From NCBI RefSeq assembly GCF_003945385.1, contig NZ_AP018920.1, positions 2,790,001 through 2,854,000 of the forward strand: DNA of 64,000 nucleotides. Reading direction: 5' to 3'. The notes under the pieces were generated by a model, which saw only the letters and a program-made list of their open reading frames with translations, ran no database searches and was not told the origin of the DNA. The first letter of the stretch is position 1. Every line of letters starts with the position of its first letter. This stretch comes from Pseudonocardia autotrophica. Its GTDB lineage: Bacteria > Actinomycetota > Actinomycetes > Mycobacteriales > Pseudonocardiaceae. Position numbers and translations under genes: made by a program. Positions 34,718-43,214 of this stretch are shown piece by piece.

Positions 34718-35870
34718 GCAGGCCGAGTTCACGGTGACCGAGGAGCAGCGGGAGCTGCGCACCGCGCTGCACCGATTCTGCGAGCGGGCGCACGACGAGG
34801 CGACCGTCCGCAGGCTGATGGCCTCCGACGACGGCTTCGACCGGGCGCTGTGGGCCCGGCTCGGCGGCGAGCTGGGCGCGCTGTCGCTCGCCGTCCCCGA
34901 GGAGCTCGGCGGCGCCGGCGGCACTGTCGTCGACCAGGCGGTCGCGGCCGAGGAGCTGGGCGCCGCGCTGGTCACCGGCCCGCTGCTGGGCACGGTCGGG
35001 CTGGCGATCCCGGCGCTGGTCGCCGCACCGGCGTCCGGAACCCGGGACGCGCTGCTGGCCGATCTCGCCGCAGGCACCCGCACCGGGGCGCTGGTGGCCG
35101 GCCTGTTCGCGCCCTACGACGGTGCGACGGCGGCGGCGGTCACCGCCGCCGGCGGGACCCTGTCCGGCGAGATCGGGCACGTGCCGGACGCGGCAGCTGC
35201 GGACGTCCTGCTGGTCGCCGCGGACGGCCCGGACGGCCCCGTGCTGGCGTGCGTCGAGCCCGGCGTGCCCGGGGTGACGGTGACCGGGCGCGGATCGCTC
35301 GACCCGACCCGGCGGATCGCCCGGGTGCGGCTGGACGGCGCCGCGGGCACCGTGCTGGCCACCGGCGACGACGCCGACCGGGCCCTGCAGCACGCCTTCC
35401 GCACGGCCGGGGCGTTGCTCGCCGCCGAACAGGTCGGCATCGCGGCGCGGCTGCTCGAGCTGACCGTCGGGTACGCGACGCAGCGGTGGCAGTTCGGTAG
35501 GCCGATCGGGTCGTTCCAGGCCGTCAAGCACCGCCTCGCGGACATGCTGGTCGGCGTCGAGCAGGCCCGCACCGCCGCGCTGCACGCCGCCTGGGCGATC
35601 GTCGATCCGCGGCTCGACGATCCGGACCTGGCGGTCGCGATCGCGCAGGCCACCTGCTCGGAGGTCGCCTACCGGGCCGCCGCGGACACCGTGCAGCTGC
35701 ACGGCGGGATCGGGTTCACCTGGGAGCATCCGGCGCACCTCTACTACAAGCGCGCGATCGCCGACGCCGCACTGCTCGGGTCGGCCGAGGAGTACCGGGA
35801 GCGGATCGCCGCCGCCGTGCTGGACACCCTGCCGGATGATCTCGCCGTGCCGCGGGTCGCGACCGGCTGA
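34710..35870 (+). CDS. Acyl-CoA dehydrogenase-like partner subunit lacking the catalytic Glu
   Basis: The 386-residue product has N- and C-terminal acyl-CoA dehydrogenase domains: LSLAVPEELGGAGGTVVDQA, YATQRWQFGRPIGSFQAVKH and DTVQLHGGIGFTWEHPAHLY. After the latter, where a catalytic Glu and GT(S) would be expected, the text is YYKRAIADAALLGSAEEYRE, so the base is missing. GTG 34710 overlaps the first subunit's stop by 8 nt and has GGAAGGAGG upstream. It probably supplies FAD or acyl binding in an alpha2beta2 enzyme, as in ChsE1-ChsE2-like pairs. Confidence 0.88.
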   Translation: MAEQAEFTVTEEQRELRTALHRFCERAHDEATVRRLMASDDGFDRALWARLGGELGALSLAVPEELGGAGGTVVDQAVAAEELGAALVTGPLLGTVGLAIPALVAAPASGTRDALLADLAAGTRTGALVAGLFAPYDGATAAAVTAAGGTLSGEIGHVPDAAAADVLLVAADGPDGPVLACVEPGVPGVTVTGRGSLDPTRRIARVRLDGAAGTVLATGDDADRALQHAFRTAGALLAAEQVGIAARLLELTVGYATQRWQFGRPIGSFQAVKHRLADMLVGVEQARTAALHAAWAIVDPRLDDPDLAVAIAQATCSEVAYRAAADTVQLHGGIGFTWEHPAHLYYKRAIADAALLGSAEEYRERIAAAVLDTLPDDLAVPRVATG

Positions 35871-35873
35871 GCC

Positions 35874-37319
35874 TCAGCTGCGGTGCAGCCCCGGTTCGCG
35901 GTCCGGGACGGTGAACGACGCCGACGTCCGGACCGGCGCTCCCGGGCTGCTCACCCGCTCGACCACCCGGAAGTCCGCGCGCAGCTGCGCCGGCTCGAAC
36001 CGGGTCAGCAGGTAGCCGCGCCGGTCCTCCCGGTAGCGGATGTGCGGGTTCTCCTCGCCGCCGTCACCCCGGTCGCCGTCGCCGTCGCCACCGGAGGTCA
36101 CCGAGGTCGTGACGAGCTCGGTGCCGACCGGTGCTGCGTCCCGGTCCTCGCCGGGGAGGATCTCGTTCGCGTGGTGGACGTGCTCGTCGCCGGTGAGCAC
36201 GACCGCGTTCCGGACACCGGCGTCCACCCAGCCGCGGGTGATCCGCTCCCGGGACCGTGGGAACGCGGCCCAGCTGTCCCCGGACTTGCGGCCCCCGCTG
36301 CGCCGGGCGAAGAACACCTGCTGGCCCAGCACGTCCCAGCCGGCGGTGGAGGTGCGGAACCCGTCGAGCAGCCAGCGCTCCTGCTCGGCGCCGGTGATCG
36401 AGTCCCCGCCGCGGTACTGGCGGGTGTCGAGCATGTGGAAGGTCGCCAGCGACCCCCACCCGATCCGCCGGTAGAGCTGCATGTCCAGGCCGCGCGGGAC
36501 CGACGCGCGGCGCAGCGGCATGTGCTCGTAGTACGCCTGGAACGCGGCGCGCCGCCGCTGCGGTGAGCGTCCGCGGTCGCCGCCGGCCCAGTTGTTGACC
36601 AGCTCGTGGTCGTCCCAGACGACCAGCCACGGCGCGACCGCTTGCGCGGCCCGCAGGTCGTCGTCGGTCTTCTGGTGGGCGTGCGTGCGGCGGTAGCCGG
36701 CCAGGTCGGTCGGCTCGGGCCCGCCGGGGTCGCGGACGTCGCCCTCGTCGGTCTCGTAGATGTAGTCGCCCAGGTGCAGCACGAGATCGGGATCGTCGTC
36801 GGCGAGCGCCCGGTAGGCGGTGAAGTGCCCGGCGCCGAACTTCGCGCAGGACGCCACGGCCACCGTCAGCGCAGGCACGGCCGCCCCGGCCGCCGGGGTG
36901 GTGCGGGTGCGGGCGGCGGGGGACACGTGCCCGTCGGACCGGAACCGGTAGAAGTACTCGCGGCCCGGGAGCAGTCCGGCCGGTTCGGCGTGCACGCTGT
37001 AGGCGAACTCCGGCACCGCGGTCTCGCTGCCGCGGCGCACGACCCGGGTGAACCCCTCGTCCTCGGCGATCTCCCAGTCGACGACGGCGGGCCGCCCGGC
37101 CATCCCGCCCAGCCCGTCCTCGGCGTCCGGGCGCGGGGCGAGCCTCGTCCAGAGCACCATCCCGTCCGGGGACGGATCGCCGGATGCGACGCCGAGGGTG
37201 AACGGATCGGTGGTCCGGCGCAGCGGCGCCGGGGCCGTGCCGGGGAGCTCGGGCAGCAGGCCGCCGAGCGCGGTGCCGACCATGCCGGTGAGCACGGTGC
37301 GGCGGGTCGGGCCGGGCAC
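35874..37319 (-). CDS. phoD: PhoD-type alkaline phosphatase/phosphodiesterase, Tat-exported
   Basis: The 481-residue product begins with a Tat signal (PTRRTVLTGMVGTALGGLLP), so it is exported folded. The PhoD core follows: FTLGVASGDPSPDGMVLWTR, ASCAKFGAGHFTAYRALADD, LHLGDYIYETDEG, VVWDDHELVNNWAGG, and the late metal ligand in LTGDEHVHHANE. This family uses Ca2+ and Fe3+ to release phosphate from mono- and diesters. It converges on the acyl-CoA dehydrogenase gene with a 3-bp gap. A Pho box was not clearly seen upstream. Confidence 0.93.
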   Translation of the reverse strand: MPGPTRRTVLTGMVGTALGGLLPELPGTAPAPLRRTTDPFTLGVASGDPSPDGMVLWTRLAPRPDAEDGLGGMAGRPAVVDWEIAEDEGFTRVVRRGSETAVPEFAYSVHAEPAGLLPGREYFYRFRSDGHVSPAARTRTTPAAGAAVPALTVAVASCAKFGAGHFTAYRALADDDPDLVLHLGDYIYETDEGDVRDPGGPEPTDLAGYRRTHAHQKTDDDLRAAQAVAPWLVVWDDHELVNNWAGGDRGRSPQRRRAAFQAYYEHMPLRRASVPRGLDMQLYRRIGWGSLATFHMLDTRQYRGGDSITGAEQERWLLDGFRTSTAGWDVLGQQVFFARRSGGRKSGDSWAAFPRSRERITRGWVDAGVRNAVVLTGDEHVHHANEILPGEDRDAAPVGTELVTTSVTSGGDGDGDRGDGGEENPHIRYREDRRGYLLTRFEPAQLRADFRVVERVSSPGAPVRTSASFTVPDREPGLHRS

Positions 37320-37682
37320 GGGGCCTCCTCGGGTCGATCGGGCCCGCCCATCATGTGCCCGGCACCCCGGCGCGGCCCGGACCTACGCGCCGGTGTGCCC
37401 GCTCCGTGTGGGTGATTCGGTGACCGTCGGGTGACCCGCACACGCCCGCCGGACCGGATCCCCGGCGGATGCGGGGCCGGCCCGGCGGGCCCGGTGTGGG
37501 GAGGGCTACCCGAGTTCCGGGAAGTTTCACGGCGACACCTGCGTTGGGGCGTCACGTGCGGGGGAGAGGTGTGTTGCTGGTGCGGCGCCGGGTGATCGAC
37601 CTGTGCCGCCGGCCGACGAGCGGTTGTCGCAGCTGTCCAGAGCAGCAGTGACCCACCTCGGCAGTTCCGGAAGGACCCACCC
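37320..37682. other. Divergent intergenic region between phoD and the symporter
   Basis: No convincing gene is present in these 363 bp; the short open frames have Arg-rich shadow composition and no ribosome site. It should hold the promoters of both flanking genes. No clear operator or PhoP-type direct repeat could be identified by eye. Confidence 0.5.
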
Positions 37683-39119
37683 GTGTCTCTCGTCGTCCGC
37701 GCGGCCCGCGCCTGGCGCACGCCGCGCGTCTTCGCCGTACTCACCCTCACCGGGCTGTTGCTCGGTGCTCTGCTCGGGCTGACCGCCCGGGTCACCGGCC
37801 AGGAGTGGCTGGCGACCGGACTGGACACCCTCGGCAGCCTGTTCACCGGGTTGCTGCAGTTCACCGTCGTCCCGCTGGTGTTCCTGGCCATCGTCGTCGG
37901 CATCGTCAGCCTGCGTGATCTCGGCGGCGGCCGCGCCGCGGCCCGGCTCGGCGGCCGCACCGTCGCCTGGTTCGCCGGGACGTCGCTGATCGCCGTCCTG
38001 ATCGGACTGGCGATCGGGCTGATCGGACGCCCGGGGGAGGGCGTCACGCTGACCGCCGATCCGGACGCCGTCGAGGCCGTCGGCGAGCGCACCCCCGGTT
38101 CCTGGCAGTCGTTGCTGTCCGGGCTGGTCCCGGACAACCCGATCGCCGCGTTCGCCGAGGGCGACGTGCTGCAGGTCGTCGTCTCCGCGCTGCTGATCGG
38201 CGCCGCCGCGTACGCGCTGGGGGAGCGGGCCGAGCCGTTCGTGGCCTTCAGCCGGTCCGCGTTCGAGATCGTCCTGAAGGTCATCGGCTGGATCATCGTG
38301 CTCGCGCCGATCGGCGTCGTCGGCCTGCTCGGCAACGCCTTCGCCAGCTACGGCACCGACGTCTTCAGCTCGCTGTTCGGCCTGATCGCGGCCGTCTACC
38401 TGGGCTGCGCGCTGGTGCTGTTCGGGGTCTACCCGCTGCTGCTGAAGTTCGTCGCCGGGATCGGTCCGCGCCGCTTCTTCTCGGTCACCTGGCCGGTGCT
38501 GCAGTTCGCGTTCGTGTCCCGCTCGTCCGGCGCGACGCTGCCGCTGTCCCGGCAGGCGGCGATCGACCTGGGCGTCGACCGGAACTACGCGGGCTTCGCG
38601 GTGCCGCTCGCCACGACCACCAAGATGGACGGCTGCGCCGCCGTCTACCCGGCGCTGGCCACGATCTTCATCGCGCACCTGTCGGGCATCCAGCTGGTCG
38701 CGTGGCAGTACCTGGTGATCATCGCGGTGGCGGTGTTCGGCGCGCTGGCGACCGCGGGGACCACCGGCTGGTTCACCATGCTGACGCTGACCCTGGCCGC
38801 GGTCGGGATGCCGCCCGAGGTCATCGCCGCCGGCATCGCGGTGATCATCGGCATCGACCCGATCCTGGACATGATGCGGACCGCGACCAACGTGGGCGGG
38901 CAGATCACGGTGCCGACGATCGTCGCCGCCCAGGAGGGCATCCTGGGCCGCGGCGAGCCCGATGCCCCGGAGACCGGCGGCTCCGCGGCCCCGTCGACCG
39001 GCACGCCGGCCGACCCGGCCACCCGGGCCGACGCGGCTGCTCAGACCGACACGGCTGCTCAGGCCGATCCGGCAGCCCCGGCGGCCGTGGCCGGACGGCA
39101 GGCCACCGGCGGCGCGTGA
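37683..39119 (+). CDS. Dicarboxylate/amino acid:cation symporter (DAACS family)
   Basis: The 478-residue product is a GltPh-fold carrier with eight TM helices and two hairpins. Signature regions are LLQFTVVPLVFLAIVVGIVS, the hairpin SRSSGATLPLSRQAAIDLGV, the TM7 motif ATTTKMDGCAAVYPALATIF (NMDGT variant KMDGC), and the TM8 DPILDMMRTATNVGGQI with the substrate-contact Asp, Arg and Asn. GTG 37683 follows GGAAGGA. The last ~45 residues are Ala/Thr/Pro-rich and not part of the fold. Probable substrates are aspartate, glutamate or C4-dicarboxylates. Confidence 0.92.
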   Translation: MSLVVRAARAWRTPRVFAVLTLTGLLLGALLGLTARVTGQEWLATGLDTLGSLFTGLLQFTVVPLVFLAIVVGIVSLRDLGGGRAAARLGGRTVAWFAGTSLIAVLIGLAIGLIGRPGEGVTLTADPDAVEAVGERTPGSWQSLLSGLVPDNPIAAFAEGDVLQVVVSALLIGAAAYALGERAEPFVAFSRSAFEIVLKVIGWIIVLAPIGVVGLLGNAFASYGTDVFSSLFGLIAAVYLGCALVLFGVYPLLLKFVAGIGPRRFFSVTWPVLQFAFVSRSSGATLPLSRQAAIDLGVDRNYAGFAVPLATTTKMDGCAAVYPALATIFIAHLSGIQLVAWQYLVIIAVAVFGALATAGTTGWFTMLTLTLAAVGMPPEVIAAGIAVIIGIDPILDMMRTATNVGGQITVPTIVAAQEGILGRGEPDAPETGGSAAPSTGTPADPATRADAAAQTDTAAQADPAAPAAVAGRQATGGA

Positions 39120-39134
39120 CGACGGTCATCGACC

Positions 39135-39165
39135 GGGACCGGCCGGGAACCCTCCGGCCGGTCCC
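39135..39165 (+). terminator. Hairpin terminator after the symporter
   Basis: GGGACCGGCCGG at 39135-39146 pairs perfectly with CCGGCCGGTCCC at 39154-39165 around a 7-base loop, 16 nt after the symporter stop. There is no U-tract. It lies 15 nt before the GTG of the next gene, so it may also damp readthrough into that gene. Confidence 0.7.
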
Positions 39166-39180
39166 GGGAGTTGTCCCGGG

Positions 39181-39819
39181 GTGACCGTCCGCCCCCGTCC
39201 GCCGGTCGCGGTGCTGTTGCGTGCCGCGATCGTCCTGTGTGTCGTGGCCGCGCTCGTCGCGGTCGAGCTGAACTCCCGCTCGGGCGTGGCATGGCGGTTG
39301 ACGACCTTCACCTACCAGGCGAACGTGCTCGCCGCCGTCGTCTACGGGGCGACGCTGCTGACCCGCAGGTTCGACGCCCGGCCCGCGCTGCGCGGTGCGG
39401 TCGTGGTCTACCTGCTCGGCGCCGGCCTGGTGTGGCTGGTGTTCCTCATCGACCGGAGCACCGGGTTCACCCCGGCGAACGTGCTGCTGCACCTGGTGGT
39501 CCCGGCGCTGGCGCTCGCCGACTGGCTGCTGACCGGGCGGGACCGGCCGGGGCCGCGCTGGTGGCATCCGCCGCTGTGGCTGCTGTATCCGGCCGCGTAC
39601 CTGGCATTCGCGCAGCTGCTGCTGGACGGAGCGCCCTACTACTTCCTGGATGTGCGGATGCTCGGGTACACCGGGCTGGTCCGCAACGTGGTGGCGCTGG
39701 CGGGCGGGTTCCTGGTGCTCGGCTGGCTGGTCGTCGCGCTCGGGCCGCGCGGTCAGGACGACAGGAAGCGGTCGATCTCGGCGGCGAAGGGCTCCGGGTC
39801 GAGCAGCAGCTCCAGGTGA
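39181..39819 (+). CDS. Pr6Pr-family (FAR-17a/AIG1-like) six-helix membrane protein
   Basis: The 212-residue product has six hydrophobic helices and the family features LTTFTYQANVLAAVVYGATL, LHLVVPALALADWLL and YYFLDVRMLGYTGLVRNVVA. The His, Asp and Tyr pattern matches Pr6Pr proteins, some of which are serine hydrolases or androgen-induced proteins in eukaryotes. GTG 39181 is the first possible codon after a hairpin. Its last 67 nt overlap the converging depolymerase gene, so the Ser/Arg-rich tail is read from antisense of that gene. Confidence 0.75.
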   Translation: MTVRPRPPVAVLLRAAIVLCVVAALVAVELNSRSGVAWRLTTFTYQANVLAAVVYGATLLTRRFDARPALRGAVVVYLLGAGLVWLVFLIDRSTGFTPANVLLHLVVPALALADWLLTGRDRPGPRWWHPPLWLLYPAAYLAFAQLLLDGAPYYFLDVRMLGYTGLVRNVVALAGGFLVLGWLVVALGPRGQDDRKRSISAAKGSGSSSSSR

Positions 39820-40589
39820 CCGCCGGGGTAGCGGTGCACCCGTGACCGGCGGATCGCCCGGTTCAGCATCGTCGCATTGCCGCGCGGCACTATCGGGTCG
39901 TCGTCACCGGCGATGATCAGGGTGTCCGCGGTGATCGCGGGCAGCAGCGGCAGGCTGGTCCAGCCGGACAGCGCCAGCAGCTGGTAGTAGTAGCCGCGAA
40001 GCGGGCCCCGGCGGGAACCCGACCCGAGCGCCTCGGCGGCTCGCTCCGGGTGGTGGCGCAGCGACCCGCCGTAGATCTTCGCCGCGACCGTGTCGACGTA
40101 GGACGGGTCCTGGTGCCGCTTCGGCGAGGTCAGCACCGCCATCACCCGGGGCGACGCGGGCACCATCAGGGCGCCGGGGCCGGTCGCGGCCAGAATCAGC
40201 TTGCGGACCCGGCGACGCCGGCTGATCGCGAGCTGCTGGGCGAGCATCCCGCCCCAGGAGAAGCCGAGCACGTCGGCCTCGCCGATCCCCAGCTTCGTCA
40301 GCACCTGACCGACCCGGTGCGCCATCCACGACAGGTGGTACGGCATCCGCGGGGCAGCCGATCCGCCGATCCCCGGCGGATCGAACCGGATGATGTCCAG
40401 GTCCTCGGGCAGCGCGGCGACCAGCGGATCGAGGACGTCGGTCGCGGCACCGATCCCGTTGCACAACAGCAGCGGGGTGCGCCGGGCACCCGGGCCGGAG
40501 GCAGGGCGGCGGACGACGCGCATGCTGCGACCGCCGACCAGGACGTCGTGCTCCTCGAGCGGCGCGGGGCTGGGGGTTGATCGGGACAT
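39753..40589 (-). CDS. phaZ: Alpha/beta hydrolase, intracellular PHA depolymerase type
   Basis: The 278-residue product has an alpha/beta-hydrolase core: oxyanion region LLLCNGIGAATDVLDPLV, nucleophile elbow LGFSWGGMLAQQLA (Ser in GFSWGG), acid IIAGDDDPIVP and His in YPGGHLELLL. The NGIGA and GFSWGG motifs are characteristic of medium-chain-length polyhydroxyalkanoate depolymerases. I start it at the ATG that shares one base with the upstream stop (TGATG). The upstream gene is a PhaC-like protein that has lost its active site, which makes PHA turnover at this locus uncertain. The hydrolase itself appears intact. Confidence 0.82.
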   Translation of the reverse strand: MSRSTPSPAPLEEHDVLVGGRSMRVVRRPASGPGARRTPLLLCNGIGAATDVLDPLVAALPEDLDIIRFDPPGIGGSAAPRMPYHLSWMAHRVGQVLTKLGIGEADVLGFSWGGMLAQQLAISRRRRVRKLILAATGPGALMVPASPRVMAVLTSPKRHQDPSYVDTVAAKIYGGSLRHHPERAAEALGSGSRRGPLRGYYYQLLALSGWTSLPLLPAITADTLIIAGDDDPIVPRGNATMLNRAIRRSRVHRYPGGHLELLLDPEPFAAEIDRFLSS

Positions 40590-42334
40590 CACGGGCGAGC
40601 GTAAGCCCCCGCCGGATCTTCAGGGGTGTGAGAATGTCCGTCGCCGGCGCCCAGATAGGTGCCCGGCGCCGGGAACAGCGGTCGCAGCCTGCGCCCGCCC
40701 AACTCGGGTGGTGCGTCGCGCAGCGTGCCGGACCGCTCGATGAGCCAGCCGGCGAGATCCTCCCACCAGGAGCCCTCGATCCGGCTCGCCGCGGCCAGCC
40801 AGGCCTGCGGGTCGCCGTCACCGGTCCCGCAGCTCGCCGCGCGGAACGATCCGCCCGCCCGGGGTGGCGCGATCAGCGCACCCGCCTGGTCGCCGGGCGC
40901 GAGCACCAGCCGGCAGGAGCCGCCCAGCATGCGGGCGGTGCGGTGGCCACCGGTCCACGGCTGGACCGGATCGTCGGCGGCCGCCACCAGGTAGCCGTCC
41001 CGGCGGAGCTCGGCGGGACGGACCGGGGTGCCCAGCACCCGCACCCCGCCGCTGTCGTCGTCGTCCGAACCGAAGGTGGAGTCGGCCAGCGCCGCGAGAT
41101 CGGTGTGCAGGGCGGCGGGCAGCGGGAGCAGATCGGCGGCCCAGGCCCGGATCGCCCGGGCCGCGCGGCCGGACACGGCCCCGCCGGTGGTGTCCGGGAC
41201 GGCCCACGGCAGCACCCGGTCCGTTCCGCGCCGCCACGTCCAGGCGGAGACGGCGGTGGGGCCGTCCAGCACGCCGTCCCGGGCGGCCTGCTCGGCCGCG
41301 GCCCGGGTGACGGCGGGATCGGGCCGGAACCCGGGCAGCGCGTCCGACTGGTCGAGCACGGTCGCCAGGTAGCCGACACCGGCGACCCGGTCGTCCAGTC
41401 CGATCGCGGCCTGGTGCGCCTGCACCGCCGCGGCCAGCAACCCGCCGGTGCGGACGCCGAGCAGCGACACCCGTGGTGCGCGGGCGATCCGGGTGCAGGC
41501 CTCCAGCGCGTCGAGGACGGCGGCGGCGTGCGCGTCGAGGTCCCGGCCCGCGTCGGCCGGCCCGGCCGGGCGCCAGGACAGCGCGAACACCTGCAGGCCA
41601 CGCCCGAGCAGGTGTTCGACCAGCGAGTAGCCGGGCGCGAGATCGGCCAGCCAGTACCGGTGGATCAGCGGCGGGACGACCAGCACCGGCGCGTCGTGCA
41701 CCCGCTCGGTGACCGGCAGGTACTGCAGGAGCTCGAACACCGGGGTGCGCAGGACGACGGCGCCGGGGGTGGCGGCGACGTCGCGTCCGGCGACCGGGCC
41801 ACCCCGGGCGTCCCGGGCCCCGGTGTCGAACGGCACACCCGGGTCGCCGGGGCCGGGGGCGGTGAAGACCCGCCGGGCGGCGTCGGGGCCCGGCCCGTCC
41901 GGGACGGGGACAGGATCGGAGTCGGCACCGGGATCAGCACTGCCGGACGGTCGTTCCGGGGCCCCCGCGCCGGTGGGGCCGAGCAGCAGCGCGCGCAGCC
42001 GGTCCGCGTCCTGCGGGGGCAGCGGCGATCCGTCGGCGGCGGCGTCGTCGAGCAGCCCGGACAGTGCGTCGGTGGTGACCAGCTGCACCTGCGCCAGACG
42101 CCGGCGGACCGGGTCGGCGGCCACCTCGTCGTCCGGCGGGGTGGCCGTGCTCGATCCGAGCCCGACCCGGCCGAGCTCGAGCACCCAGCCGCCGCCGCGG
42201 CGCAGCAGCAGCGACGGCCGCGCGGTGAGCGCCGCCGCCAGCCGCAGCCCGGCGGCGGGCAGCGCCAGCAGTCCGCCTGCCGGCTGCCCGCCGTCGCCCG
42301 CCGCGCGTCCGTCACCCGTGCTCATCGGTCCCAT
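40589..42334 (-). CDS. PHA synthase (PhaC) homologue with catalytic Cys and His replaced, probable pseudoenzyme
   Basis: The ~581-residue product aligns along its length with class I/II PhaC: RTPVFELLQYLPVTERVHDA, PPLIHRYWLADLAPGYSLVE, LQVFALSW, and a C-terminal ASRIEGSWWEDLAGWL. The lipase-like box that should read GxCxGG is GVRTGG; Arg (codon CGC at 41450-41452) replaces the nucleophile. The Asp of ADDPVQPW remains. The His of the GHI element is Asp (APGDQ, codon GAC at 40889-40891). Both changes are one base from the ancestral codon. No stops or shifts are seen, so the gene is kept. ATG 42334 has GGAG at 8 nt; 42337 and 42325 are alternatives. Confidence 0.8.
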   Translation of the reverse strand: MGPMSTGDGRAAGDGGQPAGGLLALPAAGLRLAAALTARPSLLLRRGGGWVLELGRVGLGSSTATPPDDEVAADPVRRRLAQVQLVTTDALSGLLDDAAADGSPLPPQDADRLRALLLGPTGAGAPERPSGSADPGADSDPVPVPDGPGPDAARRVFTAPGPGDPGVPFDTGARDARGGPVAGRDVAATPGAVVLRTPVFELLQYLPVTERVHDAPVLVVPPLIHRYWLADLAPGYSLVEHLLGRGLQVFALSWRPAGPADAGRDLDAHAAAVLDALEACTRIARAPRVSLLGVRTGGLLAAAVQAHQAAIGLDDRVAGVGYLATVLDQSDALPGFRPDPAVTRAAAEQAARDGVLDGPTAVSAWTWRRGTDRVLPWAVPDTTGGAVSGRAARAIRAWAADLLPLPAALHTDLAALADSTFGSDDDDSGGVRVLGTPVRPAELRRDGYLVAAADDPVQPWTGGHRTARMLGGSCRLVLAPGDQAGALIAPPRAGGSFRAASCGTGDGDPQAWLAAASRIEGSWWEDLAGWLIERSGTLRDAPPELGGRRLRPLFPAPGTYLGAGDGHSHTPEDPAGAYARP

Positions 42335-42442
42335 CATCCCCACTCCGGGCCGACGGGGCGCGTTCACCCCGTGGCCGTCGCCCGGTCAGGCGGCCCGGGC
42401 ACGGTGGCGGCACTCCGTCCGCACACCTCCCCGGGAGCCCCG

Positions 42443-43060
42443 ATGCCCGTGCCGCCGTCCGCTCCGCTCCCGGCACCGTCCGGCGCCGCCTTCCTGCGGG
42501 AGTTCCTGCGGGACCCGCTGCGCACCGCGTCCCTGTTGCCCAGCTCGCGCTCGCTCGCCGCGGCGGCGACCGGGCCGGTGCCGGGCACCGGGGAACCGGT
42601 CGTCGTCGAGCTGGGGCCGGGTACCGGCGCGTTCACCGGTGTCATCGCCGAGCGGCTCGGCGGGCGCGGGCACCACGTGGCGGTCGAGCTGAACCCGCGG
42701 CTCGCCGCGGTCCTGGAGCACACCCACCCGGGGCTGGACGTCGCCGTCGCCGACGCGACGACGTTGCCCGCGCTGCTGGCCGAGCGCGGCCTCGGCCGGG
42801 TGGACGTCGTCGTCTCCGGGCTGCCCTGGGCCGCCTACCCCACGACCGGCCGGACGCTGCCCGAGGTGATCGCCGGCTCACTGCGGCCGGACGGGGTGTT
42901 CACCCAGTTCGGCTACACCTGCACCCGGGTGCTGCCGCCGGCGCACCGGCTGCGCCGTCAGCTGGACGCCGCGTTCGGCGAGGTCGCCGGCGGCCCGACG
43001 GTGTGGGCGAACCTCCCGCCGGCCTTCGTCCTGACCGCCCGCCGGCCCCGCCACCGCTGA
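42443..43060 (+). CDS. Class I SAM-dependent methyltransferase (rRNA adenine/phospholipid methyltransferase-like)
   Basis: The 205-residue product begins with an FLREFLRDPLRTASLLPSSR segment typical of PmtA-like and rRNA-adenine-dimethylase-like proteins. SAM motif I is VELGPGTGAFTGVIAERL, motif II VAVELNPRLA, and motif IV VVSGLPWAAYP in place of the NLPY of Erm/KsgA enzymes. That change favours phospholipid ethanolamine or another substrate over rRNA adenine. ATG 42443 is taken; GGGAG lies upstream. It is divergent from the PhaC homologue. Confidence 0.78.
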   Translation: MPVPPSAPLPAPSGAAFLREFLRDPLRTASLLPSSRSLAAAATGPVPGTGEPVVVELGPGTGAFTGVIAERLGGRGHHVAVELNPRLAAVLEHTHPGLDVAVADATTLPALLAERGLGRVDVVVSGLPWAAYPTTGRTLPEVIAGSLRPDGVFTQFGYTCTRVLPPAHRLRRQLDAAFGEVAGGPTVWANLPPAFVLTARRPRHR

Positions 43061-43214
43061 CCTGGAGCGACGGCGCGCAGCGCCCACCCGGGATCGGCGG
43101 CGGGGCGCCGGGCTACCCTGATCGGCGCCCCGCGGCGGGGTCGCCGACGACCGAGACGCCCGCGGGAGCTCGCAGGTTCCCGCCCGGGAACGACCCACGG
43201 ACCAGGGGAGACGT

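Noticed and set aside
37469..37651. 60-codon ORF between phoD and the symporter
   Set aside because: Arg/Gly-rich composition, no Shine-Dalgarno and no hydrophobic or domain signal.
40589..42334. Frameshift or stop in the PhaC homologue
   Set aside because: The frame is continuous and aligns with PhaC from end to end; only active-site residues differ.
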